A stretch of DNA of 64,000 nt, from positions 47,159,794 to 47,223,793 of the forward strand of contig CP092886.1 in the NCBI GenBank assembly GCA_030710605.1, in the 5' to 3' direction. Under the pieces are notes generated by a model, which saw only the letters and a list, made by a program, of their open reading frames with translations, was not told where the DNA came from and searched no databases. Positions 33,880-44,540 of the stretch are shown in pieces. The number at the start of each line of letters is the position of its first letter. Position 1 is the stretch's first letter. Position numbers and translations under genes: made by a program. This DNA is from Cordylochernes scorpioides (taxonomy: Eukaryota; Arthropoda; Arachnida; Pseudoscorpiones; Chernetidae).

Positions 33880-34653
33880 TCAATAACTGCAGATAGTGCA
33901 ACAAAAAAAAGTCCGAAACCTCAATAGAAGGTTAAATATGTCTGTTTGTAATTTAGGACCTATATGTAAGGCTTTATTCAAAGAGGGACTATCATCAGAG
34001 CAAGCTGAGGCATTAAAGACTACTCTGAGATTAGTGGTAGTACTCTCCTCTTTTAGCACACAATGATGTGGCATATAATAGACTTGGGAAGGGGATTTAG
34101 GAATATCTACAGCTGAGATAATTTGCATATGATTTAACGATGAATATTCCTTCATAAAAAGTTTATATCGACTATAAAGTTGCTCACTCTTTAATAACTT
34201 ATTTTCAAGAGAAAGAAATCTCCTAAAAGCAACTCTTTTCGAATTTCCGAAATTCGGAGTAACCCCAAAGGGTAATCTTACTTGATACCTCCCAGTTGTA
34301 GTCCTTAAAACATTAGTTTTAAAGTGTTGTTCACAATCCATTTCTTCTTTGGTTAAGATAGGTTGGGTACATGGCGGAATAGAGTCCAACTCCCAGAACT
34401 TTCTGAGTTGATTATCTATAGAGGTAGCACAGAATGTCAGAACACTATGATGCAATGAACCATCTGATTGTTGAGCCATGATTTTGCCCGAGAGAAGCAA
34501 ACCCAACTTCGAATTACATGCTGTTGGACCCCTCTCGTTTGGAAACCTAACTTTTCCTGTATACAAACTTGGGGCAATATCATCTCCAATGATTATATCA
34601 ATGGGAGCGGGCTTGTCAAAGGTTGGATCCGCCAGCCAACCAGGTGAGGCCAC
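33880..34653 (-). CDS. BEL/Pao Pol: protease end and RT N-terminal part
   Basis: Begins in the protease-associated region (IDIIIGDDIAP, LGLLLSGKI) and then the RT palm start: YYMPHHCVLKEESTTTNLRV VFNAS, SLNKALHIGPKLQ. These are the usual Pao RT motifs upstream of the catalytic box. A frameshift near 33880-33895 separates it from the next frame. Confidence 0.8.
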   Translation of the reverse strand: MASPGWLADPTFDKPAPIDIIIGDDIAPSLYTGKVRFPNERGPTACNSKLGLLLSGKIMAQQSDGSLHHSVLTFCATSIDNQLRKFWELDSIPPCTQPILTKEEMDCEQHFKTNVLRTTTGRYQVRLPFGVTPNFGNSKRVAFRRFLSLENKLLKSEQLYSRYKLFMKEYSSLNHMQIISAVDIPKSPSQVYYMPHHCVLKEESTTTNLRVVFNASACSDDSPSLNKALHIGPKLQTDIFNLLLRFRTFFCCTICSY

Positions 34654-34779
34654 CGACTCCTCTCCATTACAAAGTTTGGCAGATTACATGTGATTTTATT
34701 TAAGATTAAGGCCTTAGCGGTGAATAACATGTTTGAATAGTGAGGAGAGAAGGTGATATCCACCTATCTTAACGGCTTT

Positions 34780-35085
34780 TCAAGATGCCATAGAGGCATC
34801 CGAATAATTCACAGGAAGATTCAACGTTTTTCTTAGTGAATCAGTTATCAAAGTCCTTTGAGATCCAGTATCGACTAAAGCTCTGGCCATACAAGAATTA
34901 CCGTATAAATCATTCACCCTTATTAAATCTGTTGACAGCAAGATCTGACTAGAAGAACTAGAATGATTAATTGAATGTGTCTGAATCACCGAATTATGAC
35001 GAGCCGAAGAATTTACACCAGATCTCACTGATGAATCAACTCTGTTGGCATTACTAGACTCTACTGCATGTATGGCCCCAGGCAA
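34780..35085 (-). CDS. BEL/Pao aspartic protease region (fragment)
   Basis: Contains ARALVDTGSQRTLITDSL: the DTGS catalytic motif of a retroviral-type aspartic protease (DUF1758 family), preceded by the hydrophobic strand. The second half of the domain is lost at a frame break near 34780. It lies between Gag and RT as expected for BEL/Pao. Confidence 0.8.
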   Translation of the reverse strand: MPGAIHAVESSNANRVDSSVRSGVNSSARHNSVIQTHSINHSSSSSQILLSTDLIRVNDLYGNSCMARALVDTGSQRTLITDSLRKTLNLPVNYSDASMAS

Positions 35086-35410
35086 TTAATTAGAGTCATG
35101 TGATTCAGAAGTAAATGCGTAAAGCAATGTATGATGCCTCAGTTTACATACTCTGCAAACTGCAGTCAACTTACACGCATATACCAAGTGATTTGATCTA
35201 AGACAATATTATAACATAACCCGTTATCCTTTACAAACCTCCATCTCTCTTGTAGTGACTTATCCCGGAACAACTGACATTTTGATAACAAATGTGAATT
35301 TTTGCATAACATGCAGGGAGTGCAAGCTGCATTTGAATTTGGACGGGATAAAGATGTAGAATTAGATAAAACTTCTTATTCGGTTTAGGTGAGGTCCATG
35401 AGGTTTCCCT

Positions 35411-36274
35411 TTATCTTAAATTTGCAAGACTCCGTGCATACTTTTCTAAGAATGTTATCAACTCATCATAAGAGGGATAACCCTGCACATCAATGTGCAT
35501 CTCCCAGTCCTTTTTTAGTGAATTATCAAGTTTTGACTGAATAATATATATCAGTATTAAATTCACAAGAGTGTTTCTCTCCAAACCCAATGTACTTAGA
35601 TTTTGAACACCCTCATTGCAGACTTCCAAAAACTCATAAAGAGCCTTATCTGAGTCACCTTTAATGAATTTAAGATTTAAAAATTTCTGAATTTGCCTAA
35701 AATCCAATTCCCTTTTATCATACCTATGTATTAAGGTTTGCCAAGCTATGGAATAATTTTCATCTGAGATGCTGAATGCCCTAACCAATCTCGCAGCGTC
35801 TCCCCTAAGGGCAGAAACAAGATATTGCAGTTTCTGAGAATTTGCAAGTGCTCTATTTTGGTCTATTACTTTTATGAATATTTCTTTAAATCCTAACCAT
35901 TCCGAAAAATTACCACTAAAAATTGGCAACTGAAATTTAGGGAGTTTTATAGAAAATTCTTCAGAAGTCGATTTATCCTGTTTAATACCATCTAATAATC
36001 TATTAATGCTGACCAGCATACCATCAATTTCTTTTACTGCATTATAAGTTATTTTAAATTTTTCCGCAATATCCAAGCCTTTATATTTTGCTAATTTTAA
36101 AACCTGACTATCGAGATTCAATTTTAAAGTATTTAAATTTTCTTTTGTCTGATTCAATACATGCAAATCACCGGTTAACAATTGGGACTCTACATATTTT
36201 TTAAAAAAATCTATCTTAATCAAATACTGTTCAAAAATAGCTATTTCGGCCTCCATATTAAAATATATTAGCAC
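35411..36274 (-). CDS. BEL/Pao Gag-like protein
   Basis: 287 codons starting with MNAE-type sequence MLIYFNMEAEIAIFEQYL; the likely start is the Met at residue 7. It carries LPKFQLPIFSGNFSEWLGFK, the block that marks the DUF1759 Gag region of BEL/Pao elements, followed by helices ending SYDELITFLEKYARSL. Gag packages element RNA in virus-like particles. The frame ends before the zinc-knuckle region; sequence 35090-35400 holds Cys-rich remnants with stops. Confidence 0.8.
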   Translation of the reverse strand: MLIYFNMEAEIAIFEQYLIKIDFFKKYVESQLLTGDLHVLNQTKENLNTLKLNLDSQVLKLAKYKGLDIAEKFKITYNAVKEIDGMLVSINRLLDGIKQDKSTSEEFSIKLPKFQLPIFSGNFSEWLGFKEIFIKVIDQNRALANSQKLQYLVSALRGDAARLVRAFSISDENYSIAWQTLIHRYDKRELDFRQIQKFLNLKFIKGDSDKALYEFLEVCNEGVQNLSTLGLERNTLVNLILIYIIQSKLDNSLKKDWEMHIDVQGYPSYDELITFLEKYARSLANLR

Positions 36275-36572
36275 AAAAATAAACAGACTGAAATTGGATG
36301 GATCCTACCTTAGGACTTTCAAAGTGAAGAAACTTGAAGAAACTATGTAGATGGCGGTTGGGTTGACTCAGAAGGGATGGGCTAACTTGGCCTTTGGAGG
36401 AATAATCGGGAACCGAATTCGAAATGGGCGCTGGCTTACTTCAGGTGAACTTTTTGATTCTTAGTAGATTTCAAGATTTCTTTTTTGAATGTAGCCTCCT
36501 TGCAGAGCCGTAGATTGTTTGACTTGAATAATTCCTGTCGAGCCGTAGAGTTCCTCACACGGGGCACCAAAA

Positions 36573-36929
36573 TGAAGTTCGCGTGGTCTACCGAGCTCAA
36601 ACCCTATGCGCTACGGTAGAGCGATGAGTAATCTTGAATTGGTTCTGCAGACTTGAATAAAAGGAAACTCCACGCAAATCGATCAGGAACCTATGAATTT
36701 AATTCTCTTTGAATAGGCTACATTAATGGACTTTATGGCTGATTTAAACTAGGCTGACTGACAACTAAGCAAAACAAAAATATATATACAACACAGTGTT
36801 GCCGAATCAATATATATATATATATATACAGATTAAAATTAAAATAAAGAATTATGTAAAATAAAAAAAAATGACCAACAATTTCTACAATAAATGACAA
36901 ATAAGAAACATACATTTTTTAACCAAACA
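36573..36929 (-). repeat. 5' LTR of the BEL/Pao element
   Basis: 357 bp. Matches 28713-31141 once the Tigger is removed. Just inside lies TTTTGGTGCCCCGTGTGAGG, whose TGG start two to three bases from the LTR fits a tRNA primer-binding site; the tRNA is not assigned. Confidence 0.9.
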
Positions 36930-36934
36930 GAAGG

Positions 36935-37245
36935 TTTATACATTAAACACCGTTTAACACCCTAAGGTTTAAAAATGTAGAACTGTTTATTTTATTATTT
37001 GTGTGTAGAAAGATAATTAAAATTATTCTTTATCTAAGTGTTGCACGCGCATTAAAATATTATACAAATAGATTGATGTCTCAATTACATTTAAAATCTT
37101 CAGTGAACCTAAGTAGACAGATTATAATGTATGAATATATATATGTATATATTTTTTTTAGATAGAAAAGACACACAAACGAATGGCAAAAACAAGCTAA
37201 GAGTGAGGAGAGAAATAAACACAAATATACTTTGTATAATTATAT
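36935..37245. other. No feature recognised
   Basis: AT-rich sequence between the BEL element and the promoter-like segment. Confidence 0.5.
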
Positions 37246-37249
37246 ATGA

Positions 37250-37720
37250 CGAAGGGTCCTCTTCCAGACAATGTTCAAGAAACCCGTTTAAATGGATGCA
37301 ATGATCAACGTGAGAATGAAGTGGGTTTTGTTATGCAGTCTCTGTCAGAATACCTGCAGGCCGCATGAACGATGCCCTCCGGAAGATAGGCCTAACGCAG
37401 TGGCATGACTGTTTTTGACGTGACAACGTCTTAAATTAGGTTGCGGCTGGGAGTCACTTATGAAAAAGTGTAACGCCCGGTAACGTTACGATGAGTCACC
37501 GAACGAGAGTGCTGCGCGCGCAGCGCTAGAGAATTAGGCGCATTGAATCGGCGCATGCTTGTCTCTGTCTTTGTCTTTCTCGAACGTTCTTGGCGTTGGA
37601 AAAACAAGAAAGCGTCATAATACAAGTTCACACGTGTGGTTAAAGTATCGTCAGCTGTGTCTGTAGTGAAAATGTGGAGTGCTTAGATTCGTCATTTACA
37701 ACAACTAAAACAATAAAGGT
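37250..37720 (+). promoter_or_regulatory. CpG-rich promoter-like segment with possible splice donor
   Basis: Much more GC- and CpG-rich than its flanks (GCGCGCGCAGCGCTAGAG, GGTAACGTTACGATG). It ends in AATAAAGGTAAATAATTG, which fits a 5' splice site (AAG|GTAAAT). It lies upstream of the endonuclease-like ORF. It could be the promoter and first exon of a mobile element or of a host transcript. No TATA box and no downstream acceptor could be assigned. Confidence 0.3.
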
Positions 37721-37910
37721 AAATAATTGTACACTGATATTTCATTATCGTAAACTATGATTGATTGATTAATTGTTAGATTGACACAAAAGTTGAGAAA
37801 CTGAGTTTATAGGTTATGCCATACTATTGATAAATGTTGATAGTGTTAAGTAAATTATTAGTTTAAAATTAATTAATTAATTAATTATTATTTTACAAAT
37901 TTTAAATAGT

Positions 37911-38165
37911 TTCAAATTTATTTAGCAAAAATTTGAACCTTCGATCTGAATAAATGTTTTGATTTTCTAATTGATTCTTTAAAATTACAAATATTAAGAA
38001 AAAGTGGCAGATATAAGAAAACTTTATTTAAACTGTGTTGAGCAAGAATTTTAACATCTAATTTAAGTAAATGTTTTAATTTTCAACTTCATCATTTACA
38101 ATTACAAATTTTATTTAATTTCAAATTTATTTAGCAAAAATTTGAACCTTCGATCTGAATAAGTG
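37911..38165. repeat. ~104-bp degenerate tandem repeat, 2.5 copies
   Basis: TTCAAATTTATTTAGCAAAA at 37911 returns at about 38119; a diverged middle copy starts near 38013. Confidence 0.6.
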
Positions 38166-38187
38166 TTTTGATTTTCAAATACCAACG

Positions 38188-38717
38188 CGGCTGGTGGAGT
38201 GGCGATCTATCGTAAATTATCATCGACATCTACGGCGGAAGTGTTCCAAGTTGCGATTACAGACGTAACTCGTGTCATTAAAACCAAGGGTGACATGTGC
38301 ATGACTGAAGTTACTTGCTTCGCCGCTAATACTAGCTTCAAGTTTATACTCGGTGCTGTATATATTCATCCAGGAGCTAGTATGCAGGATATTGGAATGT
38401 TACTATGGCAAGGACTCGGTCCGTACATTCACAACAGCCAGTACGTGCCACCGTTCGTGCAAGTTGATTCTAGTATACCGATTCTTCTGTGTGGTGATTT
38501 TAACAAAAACGTAAAGCCTGACTCGTTTCTTAATATCATGAAAAATACGTATAATCTTGATTGCGTATCAAACGTTTCTAAGTCAACTACGTTAAAAGGA
38601 ACAACTATCGACTTGACTTTCGCAAGACACATTACAGCAGAAACACTTCCTTTCATTTCATATTTCTCCTATCATCGTCCTATCCTCAACAAAATCACTC
38701 AAATAGGAATTAGTTAA
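38188..38717 (+). CDS. Endonuclease/exonuclease/phosphatase-type domain, partial (Helentron-like?)
   Basis: Open from NAAGGVAIYRK (before the first Met at 38199) to TAA at 38715-38717. Shows FILGAVYIHPG, PILLCGDFNKN, TTLKGTTIDLTFAR and YFSYHRPIL: the GDFN and ID..F blocks and the terminal SYHRPI (usual SDH..I) of the APE-like nuclease fold. The catalytic His of the last motif is present. The first half, with the N-terminal catalytic Asn and Glu, is missing and a stop precedes it at about 38164. APE-like domains occur in non-LTR elements and in Helentrons; the wording of these blocks and the Helentron-like ends elsewhere make me favour a Helentron, without proof. Confidence 0.6.
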
Positions 38718-38904
38718 GTTTAAGTTTACATGTACAATGTTTTAGTAAACAAAATATATTTCTATAGTTAAAATTTGTGCAATTCTTATTTTCATTCAAT
38801 TCCTTGTTCCTATTGTGCAATTTAATTATATTCATATCAATAAATATTCTACCGTTGTCACGTAAAATCTTCGCCCGTAAAACCGACTTTACAGGCAACC
38901 ATTG

Positions 38905-38905
38905 T

Positions 38906-38936
<31 letters not shown>

Positions 38937-39216
38937 AGTATACGTGGTAAAGGCCATGGTAATCATGGTGGGTAGTAGTAGGTGACTGCTTTTACTGTAA
39001 GTGCACCACATGTCTACACATGTGAAAAGCAGTTCGATTTTGCACTTATAAATGTGCCCCGTTTGGTTACTTGCACTCGCTGGTGGGATTGGACTTTTGC
39101 AAGAATCGAGGGTCATTGGAGCATTTTTTTATATCAGAAAAATGTGCCCAATGCGGGAATCGAACCCGGGTCGTAGCGGTCGAAAACCAACGGTTTAGAC
39201 CATCCTTCCACCGACC
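38905..39216 (-). mobile_element. tRNA-headed SINE, full copy
   Basis: Minus-strand copy with a 23-T tract (the A tail) at 38905-38927 and B box complement GGGAATCGAACCCGGG near 39155-39170. Confidence 0.85.
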
Positions 39217-39432
39217 CCCCTTGACTGTTGTGATAGTAACAAGCTATGTAGGATTCTGGGACAGAGGCCGAATGTGCAAGGTGGGGTAGGGCAATATGTT
39301 TAAGACGGACCGCCACATATGCGTCGTGCTCCAATAATTCCTGTTCCAAAATAACGTCATTAGGTACCGCTCAGAAAGAGCAACCTAGCTTATGTTATCT
39401 ACAATAAAGATTATGAACAGGTTCTTCACAAA

Positions 39433-39511
39433 ACAAAGTGTCAAATGCGGGATCAGATCCCGGTTCATGGCTGTCGGGAATCGAGGGTTTAACCACTCGT
39501 CCACCGACTTC
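39433..39511 (-). repeat. SINE tRNA head only
   Basis: TGCGGGATCAGATCCCGG... to ...CCACTCGTCCACCGACTT matches only the tRNA-like head of the SINE family. Confidence 0.6.
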
Positions 39512-39849
39512 TCATAATCGAAAATCAGCTATGTTTAAGTGGGTCTCGTTTTTAGATAAATAATCTGTTGAGATTTCACACAAAAAAAAAATAACACCTC
39601 TCATGTGTTATTTAATTAGATGCCAGTGTAGAAAAATGCAATGAATCTGTGGAAATATCCAAATATTTGTTTGAGAATGATTCCGAGATAATCGTGAATT
39701 AATCTGTAGACAATTGTTACACGGCACATTGAAGAGGATGCTATTGAACAAAATAATTTTCTTGAATAGGTATTTACTTTGGTGGAAATTTTTTATATAC
39801 CACGAGGAAATCATTCATATATATTTTTAAAAACTCCTCTACGGTGAAA

Positions 39850-40200
39850 AAGGCGGTAACGCGTTCGTGGTTGAATTTTCTTGATTTATCAAGAAATCGG
39901 GGCCGGCCCAATATCACGGAGCAAGTTAAATAAACGTTTAGTTCATTTTTGCTCCACCAGATGGCGCTCTGCCATCTAGAAAAGCTCATGTGAGCCTGGT
40001 CAGGATATGCCTCTTTTATATTTAATATACTCTTTTTTTTCATATATATATATAAATATAAATGAAAAAATAATTTTAAAAAATTAAAAAGGTCAGGTGT
40101 TGGTATTAAAATCAAAGGCATATCATGACCACGAGAACATTAACTTTTAGATGGTAGAGCGCCATCTAGTGGAACAAAAATCAACTAAACCAACTTCCAA
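39850..40200. repeat. Structured hairpin repeat, copy C (two inverted units)
   Basis: Plus unit 39865-40025: includes ACGCGTTCGTGGTTG (3' side of the ribozyme), TTCTTGATTTATCAAGAA, AAATAAACGTTTAGTT and GATGGCGCTCTGCCATC. Minus unit 40077-40190 repeats GGTCAGG and the GATGGTAGAGCGCCATC hairpin in the other orientation. The ribozyme 5' core (CTGANGA) is not present. Confidence 0.75.
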
Positions 40201-40589
40201 CCAACAAATGATCTTTAAAAAAAGTATTAACTGAAAAACAGGGATCCCTCGAGGCTACATACAATTACATACAATCCTGGTCCCTGTAAAACATCAACAG
40301 TCCACTTTGGCAGCACGATTGTTGGGAAAATACGTTCATCCAATATTGCTTTAATTTGTTCTAAAATAAACATTTTCGATCAAATACGCCTCGTTATTTT
40401 TCATACAAAAAAAAAATATTATTTTAATTTTTATATTTAAGAAATAAAAAATAAAAGAATTATATATAAAAATAATAATACATTCTTATATAAACAATTA
40501 AATAGAATTTCTGTATTTTTGAAGACTACTCTAAATATTGTTGTGTATAATAAAATCTCTCATTTCATGTAAAAACTTGCACATGTGAG

Positions 40590-41047
40590 CAGTTGGCTTC
40601 TACCCGGGTGATGAATGGAGGCCGGGGCAATGAGATGTAAAGGGATTATGTGAGAGCCGCCATGTGGCGCCAAATCCCGCGGTGGCGGGTAATTATGGCG
40701 CGATCACCACAACCGATGTCTGGGAAAAAACCCACCTTCGCCCGGGATAAATGTTTTCCTCGCTGTCGCCCATTTTATTGTGTGCTAAGTGGGCCGAACG
40801 CTTCCTTCCGCCCGCTGGAGATATGGATGTCGGTCTTCCTTGAAGATTTATTATGCCGCCCTTGTGATTCGGTGGAAGTTGATCAGGTGCCACCCATTAC
40901 AGATGATTCATTCCCTCCCTCCCCGTGCTTAATATTTTATTGGCGGGTTTACCGCGCACACGCTTTATTAATTGAGATTAGCTCTCTCGCCCAACATTTC
41001 TCTCCACTGATCTCCTCCTCCTCCATTTATTGGCCAGGAGAATTGTA
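40590..41047. promoter_or_regulatory. GC-rich island with clustered TTTATTG sites, candidate enhancer
   Basis: The strongest island in the window. It holds three TTTATTG-type sites (CATTTTATTGTG near 40770, ATTTTATTGGCGG near 40935, CATTTATTGGCC near 41025), which match posterior Hox/Cdx-type homeodomain sites, plus AATTATGGCG, CGCGATCACC and TTAATTGAG. A 132-codon plus frame spans it but shows no domain and has a composition like its flanks. Promoter, enhancer or an unrecognised exon are all possible. Confidence 0.35.
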
Positions 41048-41417
41048 GTTCTTTACTCAAATAACATTGGGGTTTTCCTTTCTTATTTCTTGGAATTATT
41101 TTGGACATGCTTTTTTTTTTATCTCTCTTAAGAAAATGGGTTCTGAATATATTCTATCCAATTTATTTTATTCATTATGTTTACAATTGATGGTACCATT
41201 TTTAAATATTTTGTATTTTGTTTTAAATATATTGAAATTTGATTAATTTAACAAAGGAAATATTGATTAATTTAACCTCACCAATTATGTACGTATATTG
41301 CGTTTTAAAAACAATTTGCATATTTAATCGCCGATACTTTGCAATTAAAAAGAAAGGCAATAAATATAGAACATTTGATCATAAATTCCAATGTGGCATT
41401 TTGAAAGATATGTTACG

Positions 41418-41565
41418 TAAGATATCACGGGGCAAGTTAAATAAACGTTAGTTTATTTTTGCTCCACTAGATGGCGCTATATATATATATATATAATAGC
41501 ATTTCCTGACCGCTCACATGAGCATTTTAGATGGCAGAGCGCCATCTAGTGGAACAATATATAAA
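41418..41565. repeat. Structured hairpin repeat, copy D (two inverted partial units)
   Basis: Plus part GATATCACGG...CACTAGATGGCGC, a (TA)n bridge, then the minus part CCTGACCGCTCACATGAGC to AGAGCGCCATCTAGTGGAAC. Confidence 0.75.
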
Positions 41566-41634
41566 TATTTATATAATTCGAGGCATGCATGAAATGTAAA
41601 GGTATCGTATTTGATTTTAAGTGCTGGAGTCCCA

Positions 41635-42570
41635 TGCCTGTTGCACTTGAGTCAAATCAGCTGTGTATGACGCTGTGGTGTCTAATTATGTCTCACGTGT
41701 TCTCAATTGGAGAAAGATCCGGTGATCTTGCTGGCCAAGACAACATGTCAGCATTATGTAAAGCACGCTGGGTGTCAGCCACGGTGTGTGGACAACCGTT
41801 ATCAGGTTGTAAGATTTCCTTGAGATAGTGATGGTAGAGAATGGAAGCACAGCCCCGCCCTGACGCACATATTTGCTGCCAATGTGTTTAGTATAGCGAC
41901 AAGAGTACCTCTTTTGTTATAATTTCTCCCCAGATCATAATCACTGGAATAGGTTCATTGTTTCGACGCCTCTAAAAGCTTGGTTCCAAGCGCTCACCTT
42001 GCCTTCTTCTAATCAACATGTATTCATCACTGACATAAAAATATAAAATTTTATTGTTATATTCGGTGTTTATTAATTATTGTACTTGACCGGCTTGGTC
42101 ACGAATTTCTCTCTATATTTAGTTTTTCCTGTTAAGAAATTTAGGATGTTTTCAAGTTCCGTTCGAGTTGTTGTACATTGCTCCATATAGTATATCGCTA
42201 CTGATCGTTCACATTTATTTTCTAAAAAAGGAATAAATATCAATTTTCAAGTACACACACACACGCGCAACACTATTTCTCCATTCCGCTCTCCAATGAC
42301 TCTAGCTTGACACAACTGAAGTCGCAGATGCCGATAATTTGGAGTTAGTGGAATGGACGCTTAGCTCGAAGCCATCCTTCAAGTCATGGATTTTTATAGG
42401 TCGTTGAGTCACTCTGGAGCCAACAGAATCTCTGCTGCAGATAGAGTAGGGTGCCTCACTGCAACATGGTTAATACGGCAGTCTTTCCCTTCCAGTAGTG
42501 GTTTTTGTGCGGCCAGACCCCGGTATTCTTGAGACAGTGCCGTCCCGTGGCCACTGATGCTAACAAACTT
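41635..42570 (-). pseudogene. Tc1-like transposase, nearly full length but broken
   Basis: On the minus strand, in order but in changing frames: the linker GTVSRIPGSGRTKTTTGRER (N-terminal DNA-binding region), SVGSRVTQR, SDEYMLIRRRQGERLEP (first catalytic Asp), VIMIWGEI, ILYHHYLKEI, QPDNGCPHTVADTQRALHNA (second Asp), and WPARSPDLSPIEN (third, Glu) then a stop. These are the ordered blocks of a Tc1-type DD34E transposase. Several stops and frame changes make it inactive. Terminal inverted repeats were not found. Confidence 0.75.
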
Positions 42571-42574
42571 GCAC

Positions 42575-43125
42575 AGCGGATAAATCACAGCCAGGTCTTT
42601 TGAAATATCGTGAAACGCAATTCCATCGTATTCCTATTACGTGGTTTCGTTACAACCCAGACACCTATGGTGATACTGTCTTAATCGTTTCTTTAAAAAC
42701 ATCTGTGACATTTTACATAATACGTATAATTCTAGAACAACATATTGGAAGATCAATTGTTTGTATGATAGAGCTCGACTTATTGGCGATAACTCCAGCG
42801 CCCTCCACAACCAGCGCCAACCTTTGCTGATTTGACTAGTCAAACACAACAGGGGTAGAACTCCGTCCCACAAAATGTCATACGGAACCTATGCAGCACA
42901 ATGCATGCGCAACTGCACACTTGCATAGCTAATTGTGGCGACTACAACGGTTATTAATGTACCACCGTTTCTCACTTTAAATGACTTTTCTTATGAGAAT
43001 TTGATCGGGAATCAAATAAATATGCCTACTAAGACAAACGCTTTGCTTGAATATCACGCCTTTGAATTATTTTTTTCTCGGTTTTGTGTTTGCTGGCCAT
43101 AATATATACGGCTTAAATTTTATAT
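42575..43125. other. No clear feature
   Basis: Flanks the Tc1 corpse; may include its 5' end. Overlapping short frames only (42600-42873). Confidence 0.4.
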
Positions 43126-43127
43126 GT

Positions 43128-43315
43128 AGATTTGGGTTGGCCAAATATATCAGGGAACGGGCTAAATCAATGTTTAGTTAATTTATGTTCCGCTAGATGG
43201 CGCTCTCCGTCTAAAAAGCTCATGTGCTCGTGGTCAGGATATATTTTATTTTAATACTAACAACTGACCTTTATTATTATTATTTTTTTTAATTTATTTT
43301 TTCATATGTAGGTAT
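43128..43315 (+). repeat. Structured hairpin repeat, copy E
   Basis: TTGGGTTGGCCAAATAT... GTTCCGCTAGATGGCGCTCT... CATGTGCTCGTGGTCAGG ... CTGACC ... TTTTTTCATATG. The right arm of the GATGGC hairpin has lost two bases (CCGTC for GCCATC). Confidence 0.75.
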
Positions 43316-43319
43316 TTTA

Positions 43320-44180
43320 TCCCTTTTATACACGAGTTCATTGGCTCTTTTTTTTTTTCTGTTTCCTAGTGCCCCCTTTCTATAAGGTATACGCTTTTCA
43401 TTTGTCGTTAGCTTCCGTTTAAGGTGTTACTCACGCTTACCTTACACGGAAATAATCTGCTGATTATAACGGCGTAAGAATGGATTTATTTCATTACATC
43501 GATATTATAATGTTTTAAAATATTTTGAAATTTCTTCTGATTCTGTGCAAAGGGATAATATTTCATTTTATTAATATTAAACAATGTTGTGCGTGTGATT
43601 TCTCAAATAATAAAAATAAAGATATAAATAAATAAAACATATTGGTTGTATAAATCATTTGAAGTGTTTGAATATTTAAAAAAAGGAATATAGATTAACA
43701 TCTCAATCTTTCTTGATTTTTCTGTATTCCGACGTCAGCGACTCGCTGTAACCGCTCCTCTAAGGAAGGTCACCGTGAGTCACCCAAAGGTCGGGAAATA
43801 AACAACTCAAAATGTTTGATGTATCTATTTTAAAACATGTTAGCTGGCTTGAATGGTTTCTATGATATTAAATTGATTGAAACATTGATTACTTGATATA
43901 AGCGCGCCATCTGTATTCAAAAATGTAAACTATTTAAGCGTGCATACTTCTTTTAGAAAATAAAGTACTGTGCGCTCTCTTTCTTTCCCGTGGTGAGCGC
44001 CACCAATGACGACTTGTAATATTATATATATATATGTATATTTATCAATTATTTTATATATTTATATTTATTTATTAATATATTTATCATTATATAATAT
44101 TGTTTATTTATATTTACGGTATATTTATTCTGTATTTAACCTTATATAATTTTATATGAACGATAAATATATACAGTTTC
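43320..44180. other. No gene; LTR-like patch
   Basis: 43730-44020 is GC-richer with CGCGCCATCTGTATTC, a possible AATAAA at about 43965 and GTGAGCGCCACC; it resembles the R/U5 part of an LTR but no partner was found. The rest is AT-rich. Confidence 0.35.
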
Positions 44181-44182
44181 AA

Positions 44183-44206
44183 TCTCTCTCTCTCTCTCTC
44201 TCTCTT
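44183..44206. repeat. (CT)n microsatellite
   Basis: About 12 CT units next to the MITE at 44211. Confidence 0.95.
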
Positions 44207-44210
44207 GGGT

Positions 44211-44352
44211 ACCCTTACTGCAATGAAAAAATATTGGAAAGCCTGGTAAATTAAAAATAAACAATTTTATATTTCTTGCTGAAATGAGAAAAATGTTAGA
44301 AAGGAGCCAAGATCCCTCATATATATCTCATTGCAGTGAGAGCAAGTAAGAC
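44211..44352. mobile_element. MITE, TTACTGCGATGA family, diverged
   Basis: Ends ACCCTTACTGCAATGAAAAA and ATCTCATTGCAGTGAGAGC are imperfect inverted repeats matching the family at 21382-21484. Confidence 0.55.
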
Positions 44353-44540
44353 ATTGTTATTTTTTTTAAAAAGGATATAGAAAATTTTATATATTTATAT
44401 TATATTTCAGCTAAATATTTAATTTTTAATTTATTATTATTTATATTTCATGTGTGTTTTTATATACTGTATTTAAGTATTATTTCATGAATATAAATTT
44501 TCGATAAAAGTTAACATATCAAATAAATATCTCGATTTAG

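Larger units (their letters stand above)
28713..36929 (-). mobile_element. BEL/Pao LTR retrotransposon, near complete, with nested Tigger
   Basis: Two LTRs in the same orientation (36573-36929 upstream, 28713-31141 downstream when the inserted Tigger is included) are flanked by a 5-bp target duplication GAAGG at 28708-28712 and 36930-36934. Gag, protease, RT, RNase H and integrase follow in the BEL/Pao order on the minus strand. Frameshifts, stops and a changed RT catalytic residue make it defective. Borders are TGTTTGG ... CTTCA on the minus strand. Confidence 0.92.

Noticed and set aside
37480-37520. Hammerhead-like GATGAGTCACCGAAC
   Set aside because: CTGA is replaced by ACGA and GAAA by GAAC; no closing stem I.
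39130-39216. tRNA gene on the minus strand (good B box)
   Set aside because: The same sequence with the same unrelated body and tail occurs at several loci, so it is a SINE head.
40650-41048. 132-codon protein gene over the GC-rich island
   Set aside because: No domain, no clear start context, and an overlapping frame is open on the other strand; the regulatory reading fits better, though an unknown exon is not excluded.
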